A stretch of 64,000 bases of DNA from Hirundichthys speculiger (GCA_018398805.1 JAGFBZ010000852.1:208501-272500); one strand, 5' to 3'; counted from the first letter of the stretch, positions 10,901 through 22,015 are shown. Program-made: numbers and translations. The notes: a model not told the origin generated them from the letters alone.

Positions 10901-11999
10901 AGTAGTTGCTAACCTGAATCAATATTCGCAGTATTTTCCCACATGTTACACATAAAAAAGAAAAAAAATGGAAAAGGCTGAAAGAACGACTAGCAAACGA
11001 GGGAACGTGGGAATTTACGTTACACCTTGAATGTAGCCTTTAGCACAGTGCTGATCACAACAAACATGGCAGCGTGGAACTTCGTTAAAGTTTCAGAAGA
11101 AGATAGTTTGGTGGTTATTTGTGACGAATCCTCTGAGTGAATTCTACGAGGAGGGAAGCAAAAGCTTTATTACGTAAAACCCGATCAGCCACCTACAACA
11201 TAACAATCACTTCCATGGAGTTTTGAAATCGCGCTAATGTGAGCTAATGGAAGCTAATGCTTAGCAGACTGCTGCTGGCTTGCGCACATTAGCATTAAAT
11301 GCTAATGTGCGCAAGCCAGCAGCAGTCTCCCCTCTCCCTCATCTCTCTCATCTAAAGCTTCCATGAGATAAAAAAAACAAAAAATCACTGAACCTCATTT
11401 ACTTTAATTAAAAGTATTAATTTAAATGGAACCACAAGTTAAAATCCTTTAAATGTTAATCCTTTCCAGTTAGTAATTCTGATGCATGTATTTCCATCAG
11501 TTCAAGGAGCCTTTATTTTTTATATCAGTCAGTAATGAACCTTATTTAAGTTAATGTGAGATATCAAATAGGTTTGTTTGATAGCTTTTATGAAAATGTT
11601 TGAGAGGCTTGCCCAATAGTTTTTTAATGGAAAAAATAAATATCTGTTCATTTAAAGAGTCAAAACTGTTTTTGGTTTTGTTCATAGTATTGATGTAATG
11701 ATCTCAGGTCATATGTGTGTGTTATCGGTATCGGCCTTTAGGAGCTGAAAGTTATCGGTTATCGGTTTTAAAAAACAGTTATCGTGCATCCCTACTGGTT
11801 AGAGACGCCTGTTGGGCCGTGGCGGCGCTGCTCCCAGCCAGAGGTTCTGCTCCAACGTTTCCCGTCCCGTTGAGCCGTCTGTTCTCTTGCAGGGAAGTGT
11901 CTGGACCGCTCCGACCTGCTCCACAAAGTGTTCATATCAGATTGCGACACCAGTAAAAGCACTCAGAAGTGGGAGATGAACAACATCGTCGCCGTGTGA
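1740..11999 (+). CDS. GALNT7: GALNT7, polypeptide N-acetylgalactosaminyltransferase 7 (3' part of the gene)
   Basis: Golgi glycosyltransferase of mucin-type O-glycosylation. The family member GALNT7 prefers peptides that already carry GalNAc (family knowledge). Exons read by eye with GT/AG borders and matching phases: 1740-1922 or 2175-2357 (alternatives), 4080-4197, 4276-4398, 6049-6164, 6297-6399, 6483-6581, 7411-7536, 7672-7702, 11893-11999 (stop TGA at 11997). The translation shows the ARGAWDW acceptor-side motif, [18 protein letters not shown], the VGHIYR histidine that ligates Mn in this family, then a ricin-like lectin domain, ending NNIVAV. It agrees with my memory of vertebrate GALNT7 in nearly every exon. 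The 5' exons (cytoplasmic tail, membrane anchor, DxH motif) lie left of the window. Identity as GALNT7 rather than GALNT10 rests on the motifs in these exons. Confidence 0.95.
2175..2357 (+). CDS. GALNT7: GALNT7 alternative exon, copy B (closest to the human form)
   Basis: 183 nt in the same phase as copy A. It reads [20 protein letters not shown], then [15 protein letters not shown] and a [12 protein letters not shown] end that resembles the human exon. Acceptor cccgtcag|A, donor AG|gtacag. Both copies can be spliced to the 4080 exon, whose first base completes the Arg codon. Including both would keep the frame and add 61 residues. Confidence 0.92.
2943..3052. mobile_element. Tc1/mariner-type element, short copy
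   Basis: AGTGATCACTTATTTTTCGC at the left to GGCGAGGGATCACTG at the right, with internal AACTAAAACCGCGG. A deleted relative of the element at 26496. Confidence 0.7.
3892..3925. repeat. Interstitial telomeric repeat (CCCTAA)5
   Basis: Five perfect CCCTAA units plus CCCT in the GALNT7 intron 2358-4079, about 155 bp before the next exon. Confidence 0.95.
4080..4398 (+). CDS. GALNT7: GALNT7 catalytic exons (MAGGLFAI and WGGEN motifs)
   Basis: Two exons, 4080-4197 and 4276-4398, separated by a 78-bp intron. The first encodes [20 protein letters not shown] and [12 protein letters not shown], the Gal/GalNAc-transferase motif. The second begins [21 protein letters not shown] and ends SSPTLK. The His in VGHIYR corresponds to a Mn ligand in this family, and the following EGWQGN is the flexible catalytic-loop region. 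No frame breaks. Confidence 0.95.
4619..5140. mobile_element. Two Tc1-like transposase N-terminal fragments in opposite orientation
   Basis: Plus strand 4619-4850 has [20 protein letters not shown] and [14 protein letters not shown], the Tc1 paired-like domain. Minus strand 5140-4894 has [20 protein letters not shown], then [20 protein letters not shown]. Between them (4850-4915) is a stretch related to the AT-rich repeat at 50.6-51.8 kb. All are broken. Confidence 0.65.
5472..5847 (+). mobile_element. hAT-type element, TAGGGGTGAGTATTGG family
   Basis: Left TAGGGGTGAGTATTGG, right TTTCACACCCCTA, perfect 8-bp duplication CTGTTGAT (5464-5471 and 5848-5855). In the GALNT7 intron 4399-6048. Confidence 0.9.
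6049..6399 (+). CDS. GALNT7: GALNT7 exons, end of catalytic domain and linker
   Basis: Exons 6049-6164 ([20 protein letters not shown] to SELKRF) and 6297-6399 ([20 protein letters not shown] to NVEWGE) join through a split Arg codon. [11 protein letters not shown] is the conserved end of the catalytic domain. The cysteine and aromatic cluster [10 protein letters not shown] leads into the linker before the lectin domain. Donors gtgcac and gtaaag and acceptors cccag and ttcag fit. Confidence 0.95.
6483..7702 (+). CDS. GALNT7: GALNT7 ricin-type lectin domain exons (alpha and beta repeats)
   Basis: Three exons: 6483-6581 ([14 protein letters not shown] to MGGNQ), 7411-7536 ([20 protein letters not shown] to WKYFK) and 7672-7702 ([10 protein letters not shown] plus one base). 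CID and CLT mark the alpha and beta trefoil repeats of the C-terminal GalNAc-binding lectin. The beta repeat has Thr where an Asp would bind sugar, as I recall is also the case in human GALNT7. A hAT fragment (6698-6920) and poly-C/poly-A tracts lie in the 6582-7410 intron. Confidence 0.94.
6698..6920 (-). mobile_element. hAT-type element, GTTAACGCG family, internally deleted (copy 2)
   Basis: 223 bp. TAGGGCTGGGCAACG at the left and CCCAGCCCTA at the right, in inverted orientation relative to copy 1, retaining only the two ends. Flanking 8-mers do not match well. Confidence 0.75.
6992..7101. repeat. Poly-C and poly-A tracts
   Basis: A C-run with two A interruptions (6995-7030) and a run of about 23 A (7080-7101) in a GALNT7 intron, within a region related to the CTTCTCAA-ended repeat at 50.2 kb. 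Run lengths in such tracts are error-prone. Confidence 0.8.
7703..9150. other. GALNT7 intron sequence without recognisable gene
   Basis: Part of the 4.2-kb last intron. A GTGGGCC-containing repeat (8290-8620: CAGTGATTCCCAAAGTGTGG, later GGGTGGGCCGTGGAGATTTT) is the only structure seen. Confidence 0.6.
9155..9840. mobile_element. AATTCCGAATT-rich DNA element
   Basis: Repeated ATTCCGAATTAA near 9157-9200 and GAATTAAAGAGGAATTAAAC near 9815, with GTTTACATGG-type blocks at 9225, 9252, 9655 and 9766 in one sense or the other. A short [16 protein letters not shown] at 9402 might descend from a transposase. In the last GALNT7 intron. Confidence 0.5.
10624..11794 (+). mobile_element. hAT-type element, TAGGGATGCACGATAA family (copy A)
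   Basis: Ends TAGGGATGCACGATAA and TTATCGTGCATCCCTA, bounded by a perfect 8-bp duplication CTGGTTAG (10616-10623 and 11795-11802). In the last GALNT7 intron. No intact transposase. Confidence 0.92.
11893..11999 (+). CDS. GALNT7: GALNT7 terminal exon
   Basis: Completes a Gly codon, then [20 protein letters not shown] and [14 protein letters not shown] with stop TGA at 11997-11999. CLD and QKW mark the gamma repeat of the lectin domain. It is separated from the preceding exon by a 4.2-kb intron filled with repeats. The right end of one hAT element (11794) lies 98 bp upstream of the exon. Confidence 0.94.
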
Positions 12000-13067
12000 A
12001 GACCGGAGGACATCAGGCGGCGCGTCGGGAGAGGAGTGTGGCGACTTTTTAAAAGGGACGAGCGCCGAAACACTGGTACGGCTCAGCTGTCGCTCTCAGC
12101 CAGAATATGCCTTTGTGACGCACGGATCAGCGCGGTCCTGCGTCAGACGGACGCGGGGACGTATGGCGGGAAAGCCAGCTGATACCGAGACCGAAGCGTC
12201 GGACAACGCCGCCTCCAACCTCTCGTGGTGGTTGATTACATTTGCTCTGTCGGGGTTTCATCTTTTCTTCAACTATCCCTTTGATCCAGGAAGTTAAATC
12301 CATCAACTCTTAATTCAAAAGCACTTTTAAAAGGACACAAATAGACATTTTGACCGGTGAAGGGTTCAGTTTCCGTTCACGCTGGACGGTTTGTACGAGT
12401 CGGGCTCAGACGGCTTTCCAACAACCAGATGAGGATTGAAAAAGGAGCCGGTTCCTCGTCTCGTAAAGAATCAACACGTGGATGTTTTCTTCTCCGTCCT
12501 GTTCCAGTGAAGAGTCTACAGCTTTACTATTTCAGTCATGTCACCGGTGCATCAACCAATAATGTAATAACTGAGCGTAAGCCCGACCAGGACTACAAAA
12601 ATGGCCGCGTTCAAAGGTGATCTCCATCGTTCCGTGTCTGAAACTGTCCAGGACGCCTTCACAAGTTAAAGTGTTGCGTAAATTTTATTTTATTACTTAC
12701 CTTTCTGGAACTTTCCATTAACTTCTTAGGAACTGGAACAGACCTCCTGCTGCACTGGGTCTTCCCTGATCCGGCAGGTGACCAGTTAACTGTGATGCAA
12801 CGGGCTGCGTGGCGGGAAAAACGTTTGGGTTACATGAATGGGTTTAAAGTGCGAAACTGAAAACTAATATCTGCTGTTTTCTTTTCTTCAAGGGGAAAAA
12901 AAAAGGTTCTGATGAATTTGTTGATGGCGTTTGCAGCATTTTGTACAATACAAGTTGAATTCTTTCTAAGGATGATTACGGTGCATCATGAAGAGCCTTC
13001 AATAATGTAAATATCTAATTTATAGCAGAGATTTAATAATGTGGGCTGGACAGTGGGGGACTGAGGG

Positions 13068-13073
13068 AATAAA
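13068..13073 (+). terminator. GALNT7: GALNT7 polyadenylation signal and 3' UTR
   Basis: AATAAA followed within about 30 bp by T-rich and TG-rich sequence (ttttttctactatctctgctctgttttt). It would give a 3' UTR of roughly 1.07 kb from 12000, with no other recognisable gene inside. I did not see a better-placed signal before this one. Confidence 0.7.
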
Positions 13074-13399
13074 AGGTTTTTTCTACTATCTCTGCTCTGT
13101 TTTTGTGCTTCAGGATCTTTCAGCTTTAGTTTCAGCATCAACTGAAGTCGTGAATAATCAAGAGTCCTGAGTTTTTTGGACTTCTGTGGATGTTGTAAAG
13201 AGGTTTTTTTATCTTCACCTGGTAAAAATTAAGCCGTTGACAACACCGATGTGCTCATACATCTCCTTTCTAGTCCACTCAAGGTGCTTTTACAACGCCA
13301 ACAACTTTCTCATCGACTTGATTGTTTTACTTATTAAGACGAATTATTCCTATAATTGTTCTTTTAATCAAATTACACTGTGGTTAATGCATGAGTAAT

Positions 13400-13730
13400 G
13401 GTGGATATGGGAGTTTTTGCCAGATACCATGTTCAAAACGACACCCAGTGATGAGTGGAAGATGATTATTGCTGGTATTTACCAGATAAATGTCAGGTAA
13501 ATATTCTTAACTACCGGGTTTAAAATCTACAATATAGAATTACTGCATATCTACCAGGTAATTATTGGGTAAATGCCTGGCAGTAGTCAGAAAAACATCT
13601 TGCAAATACTGGGTATTTACATGGTAATACTGGGTAATTACATTTCATTACTTGGTTATTATGTAGTAAATACAGCTTATTACCAGGTTATTACCTGGTA
13701 AATACCTGATTAATACCGGACTGTAAAAGG
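13400..13730. repeat. TACCAGGTA-rich sequence
   Basis: Variants of TACCAGGTAA, ACTGGGTA and TTACCTGGTAAATA recur in both senses without a fixed period. No protein-coding signal. Confidence 0.6.
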
Positions 13731-13882
13731 AAGCGTTACCCATGCATGTGTAGCCATTGGATGTATTGGTGCCAATTAGCCTAAACAGCATGTTTTCGGA
13801 GTTGGAATAAACCCACGCAGATGTAGCGAGCACATGCAAACTCCACACAGAAAGACCAGCTGAAGCTTCTAGCTGAGAAACG

Positions 13883-15060
13883 TCAGTGATAACCACTGAC
13901 TACTGTGCTGCCATCTACATCTATGTAGAACACAGGAGCTGCAGCAGGAACCATCAACACCATGGTAGGACCTGGAGAAGGGACAGACGACTGAAGACAG
14001 ACAGTCCAGTGTAGGGAAGCTAAAACTGGTGAGATGTGGTCTCTGTTCCCAGTTCTGGTTGATACTGGTGCTGCAGCGTTCTGGACCAGCTGAGGGGTTT
14101 TAACCCTACAGTTTGTGTTGTTACAATAATCCAGCCTAGAGGTGACAAAGGTATGGATTATTTTTTTCTGCATCCTCTTAAATCAGGACGGTTCTGATTT
14201 TCCTGATATTACACAAATAAAAGAAAGATAACTTTGGGACCTGTTTTACGTGAGAGTTAAAAGGTCTTGATCAGAAATAACACCAAGATTTCAAAAAGTA
14301 GAGCTGGAGGCTAAGGAAATGTGATCTAAATTAACTACTACCTCCCAGAGGTGGTTGGGATCAATTAAATTCAGTTTTATCTGAATTAAGAAGCAGGAAG
14401 TGAACAGTCATTTGATGGATCCATACAATAAGGCAATTTGATTAGCTTCATGTGGTCACAAGGACAAATACAATTGAGTATCATCTGCATAACAGTGGAA
14501 GTTGATATGATGTTTCCTAAAGGCAGCATGTAGAAGGAGAAAAGCATCGGTCCAAGAACAGAACCCTGTGGTACTCCACAACTGGCCCTAGTACGATTTA
14601 TTTACATGCACAAACTGAAATCTTTCCAACAAATATGACCTGCTCCAGCCAGTAAGAATCTGGTGACCACTAGTGTTGAACAAGAATAGAGACTGATCCA
14701 CCAGCAGAAGACATGAGGAGGTCATGAGTCTCCAGACTATGATGAGATCTGAATCCTGATTGAACCCAGGGTTAAACGCAGGAGATCAGTAGAACCCTCA
14801 AGAGCGTCCACAGCAGCATAGAAAGGTGGCAGAAGTCCAAGTAGAGAAGGAATCTTCTCCTTGAATTTAGTGAGAGCACTTTCAGCAGGTCTCTATAGTA
14901 ACTAATCTTTTTATCACAGACAAAGTCATCGTGGGAAGTAAACTGGAATGAGATTAAAGAATGATCAGACAGAAGTGGGTTTTGGGGAAAGACCTTTAAG
15001 TTCTTGAGTGAGAACCAAGTCCAAGTCACTGCAACAGTGAGTGGGTCCCTCCACACGGTG
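13883..15060 (-). mobile_element. Degenerate LINE fragments (endonuclease and RT end)
   Basis: At 14173-13883 the minus strand reads HTFVTSRLDYCNNTN, then LVQNAAAPVSTRTGNRDHIS and PVLASLHW, typical of L2/Rex1-type reverse transcriptase. At 15056-14772 LLSDHSLISFQF recalls the endonuclease SDH motif. Between them are stretches seen in such elements (TCATCTGCATAACAGTGGAA) in a broken frame. The sequence further right to about 15.9 kb may belong to it, but I cannot show this. Confidence 0.65.
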
Positions 15061-16240
15061 ACTGGATCCAGCTGACTCTACTAGAGTTGTAAAACTGGAT
15101 CTAAGGCTCTCACGTCCATGTGAGTGTTGAAATCACCAGTCAGGATGACCTGATATTAAGTCAGAAGTTGAATAAGGACCAGGAGGATGGGACGTGGTAA
15201 GCAGAAGACATGTACAGACTCAACAGCAGGCTTTCAGAGGAGGTGCAACTATGTTCAGGCCTAAGGTTGAATGATAAACCAGAATTATAAACGGCAGCTA
15301 CTCCTCCCCCTCAACATGTGCCTCTAGATGTGTGATAATAAGTATGAGTAGGCGGAGCCAAATCATTCAGACTTCTTCCTGTAATCATCACCTACTTCAG
15401 TTGTCTTCTGAGGTCTTGCGGCCTTTTGATATTGTTAAACTAACCAGAATGTACCGAACTATTGGTTTGGCTTCTCCTGATAAATTAATGTGGTTTTTTC
15501 AGTCTTAACAATGACCTCATCCACTGAGGTCTCGTTGTAGCTCCAGTCAAACAGCTGCTAAACTCAATATCTGATGTAAACTCCAAACCTTTATCTGCTT
15601 CACTTGTCTGGAGGTAATGGACCACATCTGGCCAATAAACGTTAATGTCAACTGTCCAAATAATTTTGAACCCCAAGTTCCTGCTACTTTGGCAAATTTG
15701 AAATAAAGCAACAGGGAGTGTCGGGCTTCTGTTGTTGATCACTGATCTCCACATGCTACATTTGCTGAACTTTCCCGTGGGACTTCCTGGACATGAGCCT
15801 AGCTTGGTTCTGGGAACTAGTTCAAACCTAATCAATATGTTGAACAACTGGGCTTTCACGTCTGAACAGGGTTATGTTTACTGAGCGGAGTTACTCTGGT
15901 GATAAACTGAAGGATCGACAAACAAACCGGGGGTGACATGAGGGTGACTTTTTCCTCAACTCTGGATCATTAGAAGGTGTTCAGTCTGATCTCATCTCCT
16001 TCGTCACACCAGAGGTGCATATCAAGGCTGTGTGGTGAGCCCATTTCTCTGTTCCCTGTACGCCGGCCTGTTCGCTCAATAGCAAAATTAAATTAGCTGT
16101 TAACATGACCATTGTGTCGTCTTTCAAACGTAGGGATTTAGAGGTGACGCACAAAGACATCCATCTCAGCGTTCTTCTTGGGAGTTGTGAGATCAGGACG
16201 TTGATGGAGACTTTGCAGCTGGAACCAGGGAGAGTGTGTT

Positions 16241-16534
16241 CACGTTCAGCACCTTGGAGAGCTCCCCGTTCAGCACCTTGGAGAGCTCCACGTTCAGCAC
16301 CTTGGAGAACTCCACGCTCAGCACCTTGGAGGGCTTCAGGTTCAGCACCTTGGAGAGCTCCACGTACAGCACCTTGGAGGGCTTCAGGTTCAGCACCTTG
16401 GAGAGCTCCAGGTTCAGCACCTTGGAGAGCTTCAGGTTCAGCACCTTGGATAGCTTCACGTTCAGCACCTTGGATAGCTTCACGTTCAGCACCTTGGAGA
16501 GCTTCAAGTTCAGCACCTTGGAGAGCTCCACGTC
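16241..16534. repeat. 24-bp minisatellite, about 12 copies
   Basis: Unit TTCAGCACCTTGGAGAGCTC plus four variable bases. Because 24 is a multiple of three, long repetitive ORFs appear in several frames of both strands; they are by-products. Confidence 0.95.
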
Positions 16535-18651
16535 AGGAAAGAAAGCTGCCACAAAGGCTCGTGATGCTGAAAACACAGGATCACCAAAAATAAACACCAC
16601 CTTTCAAAGGGTTTTAGAGATTAACTAAAATGTGAAACTTCAAATTCTGAGAGATTAAATATTGTAGGAAGCAAAAAAAAAAAACGCTGTAAACCAGCAC
16701 AAGTTCCAACATTTTATTGTTTGAGCTACGTTTCGTCCTCAGACCCTTCCAGACCAACCGCAGTGGTCTGTTAACATGAGCACAAGAAAACATGACTCCC
16801 ATCTGTTTTTATTCACAGCTCAGGAGTGTTTTCTCAGGTTTCTCTCTCCTTTGTCCCCCTCCCTCACCGCTGGAGAACATCAGAGACGGAGCCTCACTCA
16901 GGATGAGCGTCTTGTCCAAAAATCTGAACTGTTGTCTCGGATTGTCTGTTGTCTGGTTTATTCGGAATAAAGTCAGTTCAAGGATCTCCTGTTTCACCAC
17001 AACGAGAGGAATGAAGCGAATGAGAAGGAAGATCAGGACTGACCAGGACTGATCAGAACTGACCAGGACGGTACGACTGCAGGAGTTCACTGACCCTTTA
17101 GGAGAACCGTCGTGGTTCCAGTCAGAACTGGAAGATCAAGCTCTGCTGCAGCAGCTCCTCCCACCTGTCTCACCTCCGTCGCAGGTAAAACTGTGGCTCG
17201 TTCCAGGATCAGTCAGCGGGTTGTGTTCAGTGCCCATATAAATGACATCCAACCATCTATCAGTACTGTTCACTGAATTTACTTTAGACTGACGAACACG
17301 TGACGATCAGCTGCTCTTAACTTTTCTTTTTTTAACCCACAACAGTTTTTAGGTCCTGTAGTGAAACTGTAGCGAACTCCATGTCTCCATCTAGTGGTCA
17401 CACACATGCACTACTTACATTTCTCCTCAAATGTCCAAGTAAAAGATAGATAGATAGATAGAAAAACACAAGAGCAATATAACAACTGTAACATACAACA
17501 AATAGTGCAATGAGCTGCAAGGTGCAGTGAATTAAGGTGCAATATGTGTTATGAACAGAAAAAAAAAATATGATCATTTGGAACATTTATTTGCAGATAA
17601 TGACAAGGGTTCAACTGTTTCCTGACCTCAAATGATGCTCAGAGAACAAGCTCATGATTTTTAAACACAATACGAACGTTTTAATGTGTGTCTCCATCTA
17701 GTGGTCAAATAAAAGCACAGCAGCTGGTGGCGGCTTCCTCTGCCTCTGAACACATTAAAACTTGCAGTGAGAGGAGGAGCAGCCCTGGACCTTCCTCGGT
17801 AGGAGGTGTGGGAGCTGATGTTGGTCTGAATTCACCAGTATGGACCAGTGTGGAGGCAGAGAGGAGGGAGTCTCTCCCACCAAAACCACTCTGTGGGAGA
17901 ACATGAGCCTCAGAGCGAAGCTCAGAGGTGAGATGATCATCTCTACCCGTCCACGAGTCTCCTGCACGTCAGAGGTCGGCGCTCACATCACCAAAAACGT
18001 CATCATTACAGGAGTCGAACTGAACCTAAAGACGAAGGTGAATCTGACATGAACGTGGTCCCAGCTGTGTCCTTAAAGAACATGCTGCTGCAAACAGCTT
18101 TCATATGTAAACTTCTCCCAACCCGGATCCATCAGAGAACAGATCCTGTTGGGTCTGAATCCAGCTGCGTGTCCTGGAAGACCGACCTGGTCCAAGGAAA
18201 TTATCGATGTGAAGGAGACCAACGTTCTGCTGAAAAAGTGTGAGCTGTATCTGAATGCTGCGACTGGAAAATATCCATAAAGTAAATTAGTTGTAATAGT
18301 AGGAAAAGACGTATTAAACACGCTGATATTTGTTTAAAACTTGGTATAAAAGCCTTTGTTGGTAACTACAGGTTCCAAACTGGACTCATTCATTGTTCAG
18401 GTGTGGTGTTGAAGATCTTGAAGGTTCCCTGGACCTCTTCTATGAACTCTGATCACCAGTTCTTTCTCAGATGTTCAGTTGTTTTCCCGTCAGGTGACGG
18501 TCTGGGCCGCTACAGAAGCTTCGCTTCTCTAAAACTTGTCCAGCCTCGTCTCTTCTTCTTCATCATCCTGGTGGATGGCAGCAGATTCTTATCACAAATG
18601 TCTCAGTACATCTTTCCATTCATTATCCCTCAATTACACGAAGACAGTCCC

Positions 18652-19145
18652 GCACCGCCATGTTCCGCCTCCGGACGCCGCCATGTTCCGCCTCCGGACG
18701 CCGCCATGTTCCGCCTCCGGACGCCGCCATGTTCCGCCTCCGGACGCCGCCATGTTCCGCCTCCGGACGCCGCCATGTTCCGCCTCCGGACGCCGCCATG
18801 TTCCGCCTCCAGACGCCGCCATGTTCCACCTCCAGACGCCGCCATGTTACCACCTCCAGACGCCGCCATGTTCCGCCTCCAGACGCCGCCATGCTCCGCC
18901 TCCAGACGCCGCCATGTTCCGCCTCCGGACGCCGCCATGTTCCGCCTGCAGACGCCGCCATGTTCCGCCTCCAGACGCCGCCATGTTCCACCTCCAGACG
19001 CCGCCATGTTCCACCTTCAGACGCCACCATGTTCCGCCTCCAGACGCCGCCATGTTCCACCTCCAGACGCCGCCATGTTCCACCTTCAGACGCCACCATG
19101 TTTCGCCTCCAGACGCCGCCATGTTCCGCCTCCAGACGCCACCAC
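18652..19145. repeat. 23-bp minisatellite, 21 copies, YY1-like core
   Basis: Unit ACGCCGCCATGTTCCGCCTC plus three bases. GCCGCCATGTT reverse-complements to AACATGGCGGC, close to the YY1 consensus. Units 15-20 form a higher-order period of about 69 bp. All reading frames are open because 23 is not a multiple of three and the unit has no stop. Confidence 0.95.
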
Positions 19146-19252
19146 TGCTGTGATGTCACGACATCCAGAGTTCAGGTTTGGTCTCATCTGACCAGAGTTT
19201 ATTCTTCCAGTGTTCCACAGGCTTGACTAGATGACTTTACATGAGTCTGCAT

Positions 19253-20159
19253 TAGGGATGTAACGATATGGAAAATTTGATATCTTGATTATAGTGACCA
19301 AATTATCACGGTTTACGATATTATCGCGATAAATGTTTAAAAAACACATACATTTGAATAATTTCACAAAATTTCACTTGTCATACTGAAACATCAGAAG
19401 CCAAATTCTTATCAAAATAAAACTTTCACATTAAAAGGGAAAAACAACCGGCACAGAAAGAAGTTTTTAAATAATTTTTAATTAGCAAAATAAATAACAG
19501 GAACAAAGCTTATTTGTCTGGTGCAAATTTAAATAAACACTTTAACAACCATAGTAGGTCAAAATACTGTCAGAAACAAAAATTATAGTGAAGTTCAAAT
19601 GAAATAAACTTTTTTCTTTAAGCTGAACCTTAAATAAGTATAAATGTGCAAATAAAGAAACAGTTGTTTAGGAGCCAAATATGTTGTTCTGAATTGTAGT
19701 TCACTCTGTGTGTCTGTGGGTGTCGCTGTGTTGTTACCTGAGGGTCAGGTATAAAGGTAGCTGCCTGTTAATTGTTAGGTGTTTGACCCGGAAGGGCAAA
19801 AGGTTTTTGACCGCTGTGGCGCTAACTGCCGGTGTTATGGTTGTCTGATCAGTTAATGGAATAAATTAATATTTTAACTGCATCATAAGAACATCGTTCC
19901 GGTCATTTTTCAATGTCATTTTTCAATGTCCTGTGTGCTATCACCACTTCCCGCCATGCTAACGTTACGATGCCGATGTAACAAGCCACATATTCACGCG
20001 AGACACAGTCGTGAGTCGCTGGCAGACTTAAATAAGGCTGATATTACACATCCTGGTAATCGACCGCGATAATGAGATGAAGTCAAACATAAACGGTAAT
20101 CGTTATTGCGTAAAATTTTACCGCGCTTTACCGTAACACCGGTAACCGTTCCATCCCTA
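19253..20159 (+). mobile_element. hAT-type element, TAGGGATGTAACG family (copy 1)
   Basis: Left TAGGGATGTAACGATATGG, right GTAACCGTTCCATCCCTA, perfect 8-bp duplication GTCTGCAT (19245-19252 and 20160-20167). It is inserted within the NLRC3-like pseudogene interval. Confidence 0.92.
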
Positions 20160-21119
20160 GTCTGCATGGTGAGTCTGGAGCTGGACTGCTTTCTAATTAC
20201 TGACTGAGTTCAGCTGGTTTCTTGGGTTTTTTCCTCCCATTTTTCACATGTTCAATGCTTTTTTCCGGTGTCTTTTCACATCGTTACACGTAACGTACGG
20301 ACATGTACTGGTTTGATTTCCTTGCATGCGTGGATTGGACGGGCTGTTACCAACATCTGGTGAACGTTTCATACCAGTAGCACATTCAGAAATATATTTG
20401 CTGATAGAAATGGTGATGTCACCAGGAGTGCTTCATCTCCTGACAGTTTAGGTCTTCACTTAGCTTCAGGGCCAGCAGGACTTGTTGAACCTTCACCACA
20501 ACAGTGAGTCGTCTGATTGACTGCTGATGTCCAAACATCCCTCCACGTCCTTCACCTTGTTGAGAGGCATGTGATCTCATTCTTCATGAATCCTCCCAGT
20601 GGTCCATCTGCACCAGCAGCACCAAACACTCCTGGACTCCATATTTGTGGTCTGTAGAACTACAAACACGACATTTAAATACTTTCTGTGGATGGTTGAT
20701 GGTGGACAGCACGTATCTGATATTTGTCTGCCTGGTGTCATTCACGTGGTCTTGTGTTCCAGTTCCAGTAGCGGAGAAGCATTTGTGGAGATGGCAGTGA
20801 ACGTCCTGAGGGGAATGAAGACATTAAATCCACTGAAACGTAGGAGTACCTTGAGGAGCACTTTAAATGGATCTGCTCCTGCAGGAGCAGGGTCACCTGG
20901 TGTCTGGCCAACCAGCAGGATCCAAGTCCTGAATCAGAACTCTGTGTAGGTCAAAGTGTTTTCTGATAATGAAAGCGGATTTTGACGATATTGGTGACCA
21001 ACGGGTTCCTGAGAGCAGAAAGTTGTAGCTGTGAGCAAAGCTACCATGAAGTAGGAAGATGATGACGACACCAAATGGACCCAGGGATCATGTTGTCATC
21101 TGGGTATCTCTGCTGCAGC

Positions 21120-22015
21120 GGGTCAACAGAGTCTCATGTCTAAGCTGAAGAAGTACCAGCTTGTGTTTGATCACTAAAGCAGGAAACCTGAGCTTTCAGG
21201 AGCAGATCTGCATCAGGACTGAAGCAGCAGAGCTCCAGACATCTTTAAACCCAGACCCGGGAGGAAACAGCCAACCAGAACCGTGATGACCAAGGGGGTG
21301 GCTGGAATCGGGAAAACTGTCCTAACACAGAAGTTCAGTCTGGACTGGGTTCAGCTTGGTGGAACTTCTCCATGAAGTCTTTAACGAAACTAGAGCAGTC
21401 CTGGACTTTGAAGAGTTCCCTTCATCTTTGACGGTCTGGACGAGTGTCGACTTCCTTTGGACTTCCAGAAAACTAAAATCCTGTCTGATCCAAGAAAGTC
21501 CCCCTCAGAGGACGTGCTCCTGACAAACCTCATCTGCTCGTCTCTGGATAACCACATGACCTGCGGCAGCCAATCAGATCCCTCCTGGTTTGATCGACAT
21601 GGTGACAGAAGTCAGAGGGTTCATCCACCCACAGAAGGAGGAGAACTTCAGGAAGAGGTCCAGAGATGAGGAGCAGACCAGCAGGATCACATCCCAGTCT
21701 TCTGCTGGATCACTGCTACAGTTCTGGAGGACGTCCTGAAGACCAGAGAGAGAGGAGAGCTGCCCAAGACCCTGACTGAGATGTACATCCACCTCCTGGT
21801 GGTTCAGGCCAAACTGAAGAAGGTCAAGTATGATGGAGGAGCTGAGACAGATCCACACTGGAGTCCAGAGAGCAGGAAGATGATGGAGTCTCTGGGAGAA
21901 CTGGCTTCTGAGCAGCAGCAGAAAGGTCTGACTGAGCTGAATGATGGTTCTCTGGTGGAGGAGATCCAACAGTCCCTCGGGTCTGGACTGTGTGGGGTGC
22001 TGGTCTCCTGATTTA
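21120..22015 (+). pseudogene. NACHT domain remnant with Walker A and B
   Basis: Walker A at 21295-21318 reads GVAGIGKT within [20 protein letters not shown]. Walker B follows from 21421 as FIFDGLDECRLPLDFQKTKI. Further on, VLEDVLKTRERGELPKTLTE, MYIHLLVVQAKLKKVKYDGG and WSPESRKMMESLGELA match the end of the NACHT exon in fish NLRs. Stops and shifts between these blocks show decay. Confidence 0.88.

Noticed and set aside
16105..16628. Long repetitive ORFs (162, 135 and 130 codons) as a possible gene
   Set aside because: They are produced by a 24-bp tandem repeat on both strands, with no supporting exons.
18403..19226. ORFs of up to 262 codons on both strands over the 23-bp array
   Set aside because: All frames are open because the unit has no stop. 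No domain or splice context.
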